Of a stretch of 64,000 nucleotides of DNA, positions 51,757 through 64,000 are shown in pieces. The notes beneath the pieces were generated by a model. That model did no database searches, was not told the DNA's origin, and saw nothing but the letters and a program-made list of their open reading frames with translations. The first letter of the stretch is position 1. The number at the start of each line of letters is the position of its first letter. Origin of the DNA: an uncultured Alphaproteobacteria bacterium (lineage in GTDB: Bacteria; Pseudomonadota; Alphaproteobacteria; HIMB59); assembly GCA_902613845.1 (NCBI GenBank), contig CACMIW010000007.1:1-64000 (forward strand), read 5' to 3'. Both the position numbers and the translations under genes were made by a program.

Positions 51757-52197
51757 ATGCACAGGCAAAAAGTTAATTTTTTAAGGGTCCTTTATCTTGT
51801 TGCTTTTCAGGCTTTTTTTTTAATAAGTTACTCACATTCTGACCACCTTACAGCCAAGGTAACAGGATTTGTTGATGCCACTAGTCCAATTCACATCTTA
51901 GGATATGACAGGAAATATTATTTTGAAGAAAATTCTGCACCCCTATTTATCGTCGTAGAACAGGATATAAATAATTTTAACATGATTAATTTAAAAGCAT
52001 TCCCACATATCAAAATTGGTTTATTTGCTTTTCAAGATACTGATGGAAATGGAGAATTTTCAACAGATTTTAAAGGTCAACCTCTAGAACCATTCGGGTT
52101 TTCATTAAACCCTGATTTAAATTTTGAAGATGTTGTTTTTGAAAACATAGTTTTTGATATGACTAAATTTCAACAATTGGAAATTCGACTTAAGTAA
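51757..52197 (+). CDS. DUF2141-like exported protein
   Basis: From ATG 51757 (146 aa); a TTG at 51712 would add 15 residues before the signal. The signal peptide ends near SYSHS (about residue 28). The mature part contains [20 protein letters not shown] followed by [10 protein letters not shown], the DUF2141 hallmark. It should be a small periplasmic beta-sandwich protein of unknown function. The calcium-site-like DTDGNGEF loop is worth noting. Its 3' end overlaps the convergent cysNC gene by eight bases. Confidence 0.7.
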   Translation: MHRQKVNFLRVLYLVAFQAFFLISYSHSDHLTAKVTGFVDATSPIHILGYDRKYYFEENSAPLFIVVEQDINNFNMINLKAFPHIKIGLFAFQDTDGNGEFSTDFKGQPLEPFGFSLNPDLNFEDVVFENIVFDMTKFQQLEIRLK

Positions 52198-54055
52198 TAA
52201 TATTCAATATTTTTTTTACAGCCTTACTTAAAGAAACTTTAGAGGTATCAATTTCCAGTTCAGGATTTGTAGGTTTTTCATAAATACTGTCTATACCTGT
52301 GAAGTTTGGTATTTTACCCTGTCTTGCCTTTTTATATAAACCCTTTGGATCTCTTTTTTCAGCTACTTTTAAAGGAGTAGAAATATAAATTTCTTTAAAA
52401 TCATTTTTTTCAAAAAGTGATCGTGCCATTTCTCTTTCTAATCTAAATGGTGATATAAAAGCAGTGATAACAATTAGTCCAGCGTCACACATAAGTTTTG
52501 CCACCTCTGCAACTCGCCTTATATTTTCAACTCTATCTTTGTCTGTAAAACCTAAATCTTTATTTAATCCGTGTCGGATATTGTCTCCATCAAGAATGTA
52601 TGTTTTTTTACCTTGAGAATATAATATTTTTTCTACTTCATTTGCTATAGTGGATTTTCCTGATCCTGGGAGGCCAGTCATCCACAGCACTTGACCTTTG
52701 TGACCATTAATCTTCTCTCTTAAATTCTTATTGATGGTTAAGTTTTGAAGTTGAATATTTTGTGATCTTCGAAGAGAAAAGTTTATCATTCCCATTCCCA
52801 TAGTTTGATTATTAATTGGATCAATAATTATAAAAGATCCCAAAATTTTATTTTCTTTAAAAGTCGAAAAGGGAACAGTTTTATTAAATGATATAGAAAT
52901 TTCTGCAACATCATTGAGTTTAAGTTCATTTCCAGCAGTGAATTCTAGTGTATTTACATCATATATTTTTTTTATGTTCATAATTTTAATACTGGTTGAG
53001 ATATTATGAATTTTCGCTAAATAAGTTCTTCCAGTAAAACCCTTATCCTCTGACATCCAAATAACATTAACGTTAAATTGGTCAGCCATATCAACTGTGG
53101 AGTTTTTTGAGCATATTATATCGCCCCTAGATGTATCTATCTCTTTGTCTATGGTAAGTGTGATACTTTGCTTTAAATTAGCTGTTTTAAGGGATCTTTC
53201 GCCTACAAAAATATCTTTTACTTTTACTTTTTGATTTGACGGAAGAGAAATTAACTCATCACCCTTTCTAATTTTTCCTTCAGCGATGGTTCCTGAATAT
53301 CCTCTGAAATTTAAATTAGGTCTATTGACACTTTGAACAGGAAGTACAAATCTGTCTGAGCTTTGTATTTTAGTTTTAGTAGTTTCTAAATAGTCAAATA
53401 GGGTTTTATCATTGTACCATTTCATGTATTTAGATTTTTTGTGAATATTATCCCCCTTAAGTGCTGATATAGGAATACTTTGAATATTTTTAAAATTTAA
53501 TTTTTTTGAGAATAATTTGTATTCGGAGCTTATTTTTTCGTAAATATTTTTATCATAGTTAACTAAATCCATCTTATTAACTGCCAAGATAATATTTTTA
53601 ATTCCAAGAAGAGATACAATGAAAGAATGTCTCTTAGTTTGTGTAAGTATGCCATTACGGGCATCAACAAGTAAGATAGCTAACTCAGCTGTTGAGGCCC
53701 CAGTCGCCATGTTTCTAGTATATTGCTCGTGACCTGGTGTATCTGCTACAATAAACTTTCTTTTGCTACTTGAAAAAAATCGATATGCAACATCTATAGT
53801 AATTCCTTGTTCTCTCTCAGCTGATAAACCATCGACCAGTAATGCAAAATCTATATTCTCACCTTGTGTTCCATATTTTTTTGAGTCATTTTTTAAGGAA
53901 GCAACTTGATCATCAAATATCATTTGAGATTCATAAAGCATCCTCCCAATTAAAGTACTTTTACCATCATCAACAGATCCACAAGTGATAAACCTTAATA
54001 GATTAAGGGAGGCTTGACTTTTTAAGTATTTGCTAATTGTACCGGCTTTATACAT
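52190..54055 (-). CDS. cysNC: Bifunctional sulfate adenylyltransferase subunit 1 / adenylylsulfate kinase
   Basis: A 621-aa fusion. The N-terminal CysN GTPase carries [15 protein letters not shown] (G1), [12 protein letters not shown] (G3) and NKMD (G4), followed by EF-Tu-like barrels. From about residue 440 the APS kinase opens with [14 protein letters not shown], then [17 protein letters not shown] and the [13 protein letters not shown] lid. With CysD it makes APS from sulfate and ATP, then phosphorylates it to PAPS, as NodQ does. It is preceded without gap by cysD. No APS/PAPS reductase lies nearby, so the PAPS may serve sulfation. Confidence 0.93.
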   Translation of the reverse strand: MYKAGTISKYLKSQASLNLLRFITCGSVDDGKSTLIGRMLYESQMIFDDQVASLKNDSKKYGTQGENIDFALLVDGLSAEREQGITIDVAYRFFSSSKRKFIVADTPGHEQYTRNMATGASTAELAILLVDARNGILTQTKRHSFIVSLLGIKNIILAVNKMDLVNYDKNIYEKISSEYKLFSKKLNFKNIQSIPISALKGDNIHKKSKYMKWYNDKTLFDYLETTKTKIQSSDRFVLPVQSVNRPNLNFRGYSGTIAEGKIRKGDELISLPSNQKVKVKDIFVGERSLKTANLKQSITLTIDKEIDTSRGDIICSKNSTVDMADQFNVNVIWMSEDKGFTGRTYLAKIHNISTSIKIMNIKKIYDVNTLEFTAGNELKLNDVAEISISFNKTVPFSTFKENKILGSFIIIDPINNQTMGMGMINFSLRRSQNIQLQNLTINKNLREKINGHKGQVLWMTGLPGSGKSTIANEVEKILYSQGKKTYILDGDNIRHGLNKDLGFTDKDRVENIRRVAEVAKLMCDAGLIVITAFISPFRLEREMARSLFEKNDFKEIYISTPLKVAEKRDPKGLYKKARQGKIPNFTGIDSIYEKPTNPELEIDTSKVSLSKAVKKILNIIT

Positions 54056-55528
54056 TTAAAAATAACCATCAATTTTTTTGATTTCCATAGAGCTACTTGA
54101 ATCTGTATCGATAGCTCTTCCTTGTCTTTCGGATGTTTTGGATTGAAGAAGTTCAAGAACAATGTCTTCAAGTGAATTTGCATTTGATTCAATAGCACCA
54201 GTTAAGGGATAACAACCTAGTGTTCTGAACCTAATTCTTTTTAATTCAATTTTTTCGTTAGATTGAATATTAAATCGATCATCATCGACCATAATAATCA
54301 TTCCATCTCTCACGACTACAGGTCTAACTTTTGCAAAATATAAGGGAACAATTGGTATTTGTTCTTGGTAGATATATTGCCAAATATCTAACTCTGTCCA
54401 ATTAGATAAGGGAAAAACTCTTGTGCTTTCACCCTTATTGACTTTAGAGTTATATAAAGACCAAAGCTCTGGACGCTGATTTTTTGGATCCCATTGATGA
54501 GAGGGGTTTCGGAATGAAATAACCCTTTCTTTAGCTCTTGATTTCTCTTCATCTCTTCTTGCACCTCCAAAAGCAGCATCGTATTTATACTTGTCTAAGG
54601 CTTGTTTTAGACTCTGAGTTTTCATTATATCAGTGTGGAGAGCAGAGCCATGATCAAAGGGATTAATATTTGATTTAATACCATCAGGATTAATATGTGT
54701 TATTAGCTTCATGCCACTATTTTTTTCTACCCAATTTCTAAATAAATACATTTCTCGGAACTTCCATCGAGTATCAACATGCAGTAGTGGGAATGGTGGA
54801 AGACTAGGGTAAAAAGCTTTTTGAGCAAGCCTTAACATCACTGAACTATCTTTTCCTATTGAGTAAAGCATGACAGGATTTTTAGTTTCACTAACTACTT
54901 CTCTGATAATATGAATACTTTCCGCTTCTAGATCTGACAGATAACTGTTTGGAGGTAAATTAAATTTATTGTGTAGTTTTGTATCATGAATTTTGAGATC
55001 ATTTATATAAAATAAATACTCAGGAAAATGAATTGAAAGTTTGAATTTATTGTTTATTTGATTTTTATCAATTTTTTGATCAAGAAGAATTTTAAGAAGA
55101 TAATTGTCTGGAAAAATAATAATATTTTTTTTTCTTAATTTTGAGAAATATTTTAAACTCCCAGAAATATCTTTTATTTTATTTGACTTAACTTTGACCC
55201 ATAGTCTTCCATTACGTCTATCATTTGCAAATAAAAATTTATTATTATTTATCTCAACGTATTGGATAAACAAAATAAGTGATCTTTGTTTTTCAAATTT
55301 TTTTATGGAATCTTCATAAATTAATTTGTTTATATGGCCTGCATGTATGTTTAAAAAGCTTTCTATATTTAAATTCTCTGGAAAAATTGATATTTTTTCC
55401 AACCACCTTTCATAAGATCTTTTTGTTTTAAATAAATTTTTACTAAAAAGGAATTTATAATGACTATCGCTATCCCAAGCTGGAAATTTTATTGATGGGT
55501 TAATTTTAAAAAATAAAGTATGATTCAT
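54056..55528 (-). CDS. cysD: Sulfate adenylyltransferase subunit 2 with large N-terminal extension
   Basis: A 490-aa protein whose residues 196-490 are a complete Cys[16 protein letters not shown], the PP-loop [45 protein letters not shown] and the C-terminal [12 protein letters not shown]. CysD is normally about 300 aa and starts directly with this region. The first 195 residues have no family I recognise; they include [17 protein letters not shown] and [15 protein letters not shown] and are rich in Lys, Asn and aromatic residues. No methionine lies near the junction (next is 220), so one polypeptide is implied. It heads the cysD-cysNC operon, divergent from cysQ. Confidence 0.9.
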   Translation of the reverse strand: MNHTLFFKINPSIKFPAWDSDSHYKFLFSKNLFKTKRSYERWLEKISIFPENLNIESFLNIHAGHINKLIYEDSIKKFEKQRSLILFIQYVEINNNKFLFANDRRNGRLWVKVKSNKIKDISGSLKYFSKLRKKNIIIFPDNYLLKILLDQKIDKNQINNKFKLSIHFPEYLFYINDLKIHDTKLHNKFNLPPNSYLSDLEAESIHIIREVVSETKNPVMLYSIGKDSSVMLRLAQKAFYPSLPPFPLLHVDTRWKFREMYLFRNWVEKNSGMKLITHINPDGIKSNINPFDHGSALHTDIMKTQSLKQALDKYKYDAAFGGARRDEEKSRAKERVISFRNPSHQWDPKNQRPELWSLYNSKVNKGESTRVFPLSNWTELDIWQYIYQEQIPIVPLYFAKVRPVVVRDGMIIMVDDDRFNIQSNEKIELKRIRFRTLGCYPLTGAIESNANSLEDIVLELLQSKTSERQGRAIDTDSSSSMEIKKIDGYF

Positions 55529-55610
55529 TATAATTGACCATTTGTCGTATTATTGGAAAAATACAAAAAATAATCTAAATGTATATAAAAAAAAGTAAAA
55601 TTTTAAAAAA

Positions 55611-56375
55611 ATGACAAATAATAACATAATACGACAATTTGAGTTTTTCAATGAAATCAGTGAAAATCTTGAGTTATGTTCTCAAAAAATTCTTAATATT
55701 TATGATAATTATAATCAAAGTATTGAATTAAAAGACGATAAAAGCCCATTAACAGAAGCAGATTTAGCATCACATGAACACATTTCTGATTTATTATCAT
55801 CTATTTCAGCTTACCCCATAATTTCAGAGGAGGGTGAGCAAAAGTATACTGATGAGCCAAAATACTGGTTAGTTGATCCTTTGGATGGTACTAAAGAATT
55901 TATCAATAAGAATGGTGAATTTACAATTAATATTGCTTTGATTAACAACAATTATCCCACCCAAGGGTTTGTTTACATTCCAAAAGATAAGACATTATTT
56001 TTTGGGGGTCTTAAAAAAGGTTCATACAAGTTATTAAATGAAAATATCAAACCTATTTCTGTGCAATCACCATCCGATAAATTAAAGATTGTTACGAGCA
56101 GAAGTCATCTCAATCATGAGACTAAAACTTATTTATCTCAGTTTAATAATTTTGATATTCTTCAAGCTGGTAGTTCTTTAAAGTTTTGTATGATAGCAGA
56201 GGGTTTGGCAGACTTATATCCTAGGCTGGGACCTACTTCTGAATGGGACACTGCAGCAGCACAAGCGGTTGTAGAGGGAGCAGGTGGTACTGTAAAAGAC
56301 CTAAAAGGTAATAGGTTAAAATATTCAAAGAAAGATATAATCAATTCTCATTTTATAGTTAGAGGTAAAATCTAA
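55611..56375 (+). CDS. cysQ: 3'(2'),5'-bisphosphate nucleotidase CysQ
   Basis: A 254-aa magnesium-dependent phosphatase that hydrolyses PAP (and PAPS), removing the by-product of sulfotransfer. The inositol-monophosphatase-fold metal motifs are ISEEGEQ, LVDPLDGTKEFINKNGEFT and, near the C-terminus, SEWDTAAAQAVVEGAGG. It is divergent from cysD-cysNC across an 82-bp gap, so PAPS formation and PAP removal are adjacent. It ends two bases from the convergent xerC. Confidence 0.92.
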   Translation: MTNNNIIRQFEFFNEISENLELCSQKILNIYDNYNQSIELKDDKSPLTEADLASHEHISDLLSSISAYPIISEEGEQKYTDEPKYWLVDPLDGTKEFINKNGEFTINIALINNNYPTQGFVYIPKDKTLFFGGLKKGSYKLLNENIKPISVQSPSDKLKIVTSRSHLNHETKTYLSQFNNFDILQAGSSLKFCMIAEGLADLYPRLGPTSEWDTAAAQAVVEGAGGTVKDLKGNRLKYSKKDIINSHFIVRGKI

Positions 56376-56377
56376 AT

Positions 56378-57358
56378 TTACTTACTAGGGTTTTTTTCTT
56401 TATAAGTTTTTTCTAAACTTATGTCATCTACTTCAGTGTATATTTGAGTTGTAGATAATGAACTATGTCCTAGTAATTCTTGAATTATTCTTAAATCCCC
56501 ACCATTTTTTAATAGGTGAGTTGCAAAACTATGTCTTAATGAGTGAGGTGTTGCTGTTTTTGGCAGCCCCAAATTAACTCTGGCATTCTTCAAATCTCTT
56601 TGGAAAGCCGAGGCTTTAAGCGGATTACCTCTATCTCCCACAAATATCGAAACATCGCTTGGCAAATCATATGGTATTTCTTTTAGATAATTTTCTAATG
56701 AGTTAGCTACAATATCAAGAACTGGCACTAATCTCTCTTTATTACCTTTGCCCAAGATAGTAAGAGAATTTTTATCAATTAAATGACTTTTAGTAATAGA
56801 GAGGGCCTCATTAATTCGTAGCCCACATCCGTACAAAAGATAAAGCAGAGCTATATTTCTTTTTTGAACCCAGCTTTTTTTTGATATTTTTTTTAATTCT
56901 TCAATTAAAAGCTCAATATCTCCCTCTGCTATAGGTTTAGGAAGGGATCTTGGAATTTTTGGATTTTTTAATAATTGAACCTCACTATAAGCAATTTTAT
57001 ATAAATCATTATTTAGAGATGAATACTTAAAAAAATTTTTAATAGAACTAATCGCTCTTCTCCTTGATCTTGCTGATAATGGTTTTTTATAAATATTTTT
57101 ATATTTTCTATTCTCACTGAGATCTGCCAACCAAGCTCTAAATGTCTGTAAATTTAAATCTTTTAAATTTGACAAAGATACAGAATTTCCATTATAGAAT
57201 TTAAAGAAAATTAAAAAATCACATACATCAAAGCAGTACGATCTATATGTATTTTCCGAGTGGCCTTTTATGTCTTTTAAATAACTAGCCCATTTATCAA
57301 AGTCTTGTATTGAGGATTTATCTATTTTTAACTGTTCTAACAGTTCAATAAAATTCAT
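56378..57358 (-). CDS. xerC: Tyrosine recombinase XerC/XerD family
   Basis: A 326-aa site-specific recombinase. The N-terminal SAM-like domain spans about 15-110; the catalytic domain shows GCGLRINEAL (first Arg), HSLRHSFATHLL (His-x-x-Arg), LGHSSLSTTQIY with the His and the nucleophilic Tyr in IYTEV. Its position beside priA is the usual place for the chromosome dimer-resolution recombinase XerC in alphaproteobacteria; XerD is not excluded. There is no sign of phage or integrative-element genes around it. Confidence 0.85.
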   Translation of the reverse strand: MNFIELLEQLKIDKSSIQDFDKWASYLKDIKGHSENTYRSYCFDVCDFLIFFKFYNGNSVSLSNLKDLNLQTFRAWLADLSENRKYKNIYKKPLSARSRRRAISSIKNFFKYSSLNNDLYKIAYSEVQLLKNPKIPRSLPKPIAEGDIELLIEELKKISKKSWVQKRNIALLYLLYGCGLRINEALSITKSHLIDKNSLTILGKGNKERLVPVLDIVANSLENYLKEIPYDLPSDVSIFVGDRGNPLKASAFQRDLKNARVNLGLPKTATPHSLRHSFATHLLKNGGDLRIIQELLGHSSLSTTQIYTEVDDISLEKTYKEKNPSK

Positions 57359-57392
57359 TACATTATATTATAAATTAGAATCAAAATTTAAA

Positions 57393-59465
57393 ATGGATTA
57401 TTACTACCAAGTTATGCCGATAGGGCAAATAAATGAGAGCCTGACTTATAAATACTCACATTCTATTGATGTAGGCTCTATTGTTGAAATACCTTTAAGA
57501 AAAAGAAAATCAGCAGGAGTTATTATATCCCAAACAAACATTAAAGATTTAAAATTCGATCTCAAAAAAGTACTTTCAATTAGTAATTATTATCAATTTA
57601 CTGTTTGCACAGAAAACATTGATTTTTACAAGTATGTGTCAATACATTGCTTCATAGATTTAGGCATGATTTTGAAAATGGCAATACAACAATTTCCTAA
57701 TACACAATTAAAAAATTATTATCTTTTTGAAAATAAAATTTATGAAACTCAAAAAAATCTCATTGATAAACACAATCTATCAAAAAAAGATTGGCAGAAA
57801 TTATTAGAAGAAAAAAAAATATCCCAAACTACAGATAGTTTTATTTTTGATGGTATGGCGCAAAATATTTCTTTAAATCCTGATCAAGAAAATATTTTTA
57901 AATCACTTCAAATAAATAAAAAAAATGATTTTCAAGTTCACCTTATAGATGGTGTTACAGGTTCGGGTAAAACAGAGTTGTATTTAAAAGCTGTTGAGTC
58001 AAATTTAATCAGGGGAAATCAATCTTTAATACTTTTACCAGAGATAGCTTTAACCGAAGAATGGTCTAGAAGATTTTTTAAATATTTTGGTTGCAGACCC
58101 TTTATTTGGCACTCTAAACAATCAAAAATTCAAAAAGCTAGAATAATCAGATCTCTTTTATCGGGTGAACCATGCGTTTTGGTCGGAGCAAGGTCATCGG
58201 TTTTACTTCCTTTCAAGAATTTAAAATTAATTATATGCGATGAAGAGCACGACTCATCTTACAAACAAGAAGACGGCCCAAAATATCAAGCAAGAGATAT
58301 GGCTATATATAAAGCAAAATGCTCAAAGGCTTTATGTCTTTTAATAAGTGCATCTCCATCATTAGAGAGCCTTCATAATTCTAATCAGCGAAAATTTCAT
58401 ATTCATCATCTTTCCAATCAATTTCATAAAACTCAATTACCTAGAGTTGAAATTGTTGATATGAATCAATCAAAACCCAGCTCTAGGGCCTGGATATCAA
58501 AACAAGTATTTGATGAAACAAATAGGGTCCTAAAACAAAAAGGACAAGTTTTATTTTTTCTTAATAGACGTGGTTATGCTCCATCCAAAATATGTGCAAG
58601 TTGTCATACACCAATACAATGTCAAAATTGTGCAGCAAATTTAGTTTACCACAAAAAAATTGATAGACTTGTTTGTCATCATTGTTCAAATTTTTTTGAG
58701 CCTAATCAAATTTGTAAGATGTGTTCATCTGAAAAATTTATTTCGATTGGTATAGGTTTAGAAAGACTTCAAGAAGAAGTAACACGCCTTTTTCCTGGAT
58801 ATTCAAATCAATTATTTTCGAGTGACACCCTAAAATCAAAAAAAAATAAAAACGAGATCATTGAAAATATATTTAATTTAAAGACTAGTCTATTAATTGG
58901 CTCTCAAATAATTGGAAAGTCTTTTCATTTTCCAAATTTAAAATTAGTAAATATTATTGATGCAGACTCAAGTTTGTATAGTCCTGACTTCAGAGCTATG
59001 GAAAAAACATACCAGCTTTTGCAACAAGTAGCAGGGAGATCCGGTAGAGAGGGTAACAGAGGTAAAGTATTAATTCAAACTTACAATCCTAAACACTCTA
59101 TTTACAATTCACTTAAGAACCAAAGTAGAGATCAATTTATAAAATTAGAACTTCAACGAAGAGAAGAAAATAATCTTCCTCCATTTTATAAAATTGTTCA
59201 AATTCAATTAATCCACCCTAATATCTTAGCAATAAGAGAGGTTTGCCAAGAAATTCTTGATATATCAAAAAAGAGTAGACTTGATATTTTAGGGCCTGTT
59301 CCTTCATTGATTCCATATAAAATGAGGCACTTTCATGAGAATTTTTATTTCAAAGAAAGGACATATCAGGCTTTGAGAAAAAAAATAGACATCCTAATGT
59401 CAAAAATAACCCCTAAATACAGGCGTTTTCTAAATATTGATATCGATCCACTATCAATTGCTTGA
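57393..59465 (+). CDS. priA: Primosomal protein N' (replication restart helicase PriA)
   Basis: A 690-aa superfamily-2 helicase. Walker A is DGVTGSGKTELYLKA (about residue 190), Walker B is CDEEHDSSYKQEDGP, and the zinc module has CASCHTPIQCQNC and CHHCSNFFEPNQICKMC. The motif VAGRSGREGNRGKVLIQT is typical of PriA's C-terminal helicase lobe. It reloads the replisome at stalled forks. It is divergent from xerC, with 34 bases between start codons, and upstream of the ATP synthase operon. Confidence 0.94.
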   Translation: MDYYYQVMPIGQINESLTYKYSHSIDVGSIVEIPLRKRKSAGVIISQTNIKDLKFDLKKVLSISNYYQFTVCTENIDFYKYVSIHCFIDLGMILKMAIQQFPNTQLKNYYLFENKIYETQKNLIDKHNLSKKDWQKLLEEKKISQTTDSFIFDGMAQNISLNPDQENIFKSLQINKKNDFQVHLIDGVTGSGKTELYLKAVESNLIRGNQSLILLPEIALTEEWSRRFFKYFGCRPFIWHSKQSKIQKARIIRSLLSGEPCVLVGARSSVLLPFKNLKLIICDEEHDSSYKQEDGPKYQARDMAIYKAKCSKALCLLISASPSLESLHNSNQRKFHIHHLSNQFHKTQLPRVEIVDMNQSKPSSRAWISKQVFDETNRVLKQKGQVLFFLNRRGYAPSKICASCHTPIQCQNCAANLVYHKKIDRLVCHHCSNFFEPNQICKMCSSEKFISIGIGLERLQEEVTRLFPGYSNQLFSSDTLKSKKNKNEIIENIFNLKTSLLIGSQIIGKSFHFPNLKLVNIIDADSSLYSPDFRAMEKTYQLLQQVAGRSGREGNRGKVLIQTYNPKHSIYNSLKNQSRDQFIKLELQRREENNLPPFYKIVQIQLIHPNILAIREVCQEILDISKKSRLDILGPVPSLIPYKMRHFHENFYFKERTYQALRKKIDILMSKITPKYRRFLNIDIDPLSIA

Positions 59466-59530
59466 TGCGTCATTTGTATGATGCCCGTTAGCCTAGTGAT
59501 GTGATAAAAAATTGTGGTTAACTATACAAA

Positions 59531-63925
<4,395 letters not shown>

Positions 63926-63927
63926 TT

Positions 63928-64000
63928 ATGATTAATTTGAAGGTCGTATCCCCTCAAAAAGTGATTTTTGAAAAAGAAGTTGAAATGGCAGTTTTGCCAG
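63928..64000 (+). CDS. atpC: ATP synthase F1 subunit epsilon, N-terminal part (cut by window edge)
   Basis: ATG 63928, two bases after the atpD stop, opens a frame reading MINLKVVSPQKVIFEKEVEM then AVLP, to the window end. This is the epsilon beta-sandwich N-terminus (L.V.SP....F......V..P). The remaining about 80-100 residues are outside the window. Position at the end of atpHAGDC supports the call. Confidence 0.9.
   Translation, partial: MINLKVVSPQKVIFEKEVEMAVLP

Noticed and set aside
56378-57358. The tyrosine recombinase as integrase of the tRNA-Arg island
   Set aside because: It is 9 kb away, beside priA in the normal xerC setting, with housekeeping genes between; nothing links it to the repeats.

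Overview
The window is AT-rich, densely packed bacterial chromosome from a streamlined marine-type alphaproteobacterium. Pointers are the atpHAGDC operon without F0 genes, an SRP RNA directly upstream of dnaX-ybaB-recR, IalB, DUF1192 and cycM-type genes, tiny intergenic gaps with stop/start overlaps, many TTG starts, and almost no regulators. A SAR11-like or HIMB59/AEGEAN-169-like lineage would fit, but that placement is inference from style and gene content.

Region 1 (1-25.5 kb) is a carbohydrate/polyol uptake and catabolism supercluster. A CUT1-type ABC importer (Tat-exported binding protein, two permeases, two dissimilar ATPases) leads a tightly coupled run of an erythritol-kinase-like FGGY kinase, a 2-hydroxyacid dehydrogenase, two class II aldolases, a ribulokinase-like kinase, a HAD-IIA phosphatase, an SDR, a GpsA-like dehydrogenase and RpiB. 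A second importer follows. Its permeases (one MalF-like, two MalG-like) run leftward from a shared divergent promoter region; its binding protein, an SDR, a xylulokinase-like kinase, a G1P-dehydrogenase-like enzyme, its ATPase and an aldolase/SDR fusion run rightward. The start of another G1P-dehydrogenase-like gene lies at the left edge. The logic is to import polyols or sugars, phosphorylate, oxidise or isomerise, then cleave to triose-level products. No regulator is encoded in it.

Region 2 (25.5-32.9 kb) holds mixed small genes: SprT-like protein, secreted proteins, EamA exporter, metallophosphoesterase, IalB, AmpG-like MFS, membrane cytochrome c, kdsB, pheA. Region 3 (32.9-45.9 kb) is core housekeeping: SRP RNA, dnaX, ybaB, recR, def, fmt, truA, a glycosyltransferase with an apparent ATT start, then leftward peroxiredoxin, dapE, dapD, HAD, engB, yidC, yidD, rnpA, rpmH, and rightward panC.

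Region 4 (45.9-52.2 kb) is accessory. A tRNA-Arg(ACG) has its 5' half and promoter duplicated 1.2 kb away, bracketing two small secreted proteins that share a cysteine motif. Beyond it are a bacterial voltage-gated channel with an altered selectivity filter, a tiny membrane protein, a metallo-beta-lactamase-fold enzyme, a GATase, a small lipoprotein, PhyH, and DUF1192, DUF1330 and DUF2141 proteins. Region 5 (52.2-64 kb) has sulfate activation (cysNC, a cysD with a 195-residue N-terminal extension, divergent cysQ), xerC, priA and the F1 ATP synthase operon, cut in atpC.

The observations most worth a second look are the tRNA-bounded island, the channel filter, the cysD fusion, the dnaX frameshift signal, the unequal ABC ATPase pair and the doubled MalG-type permease.
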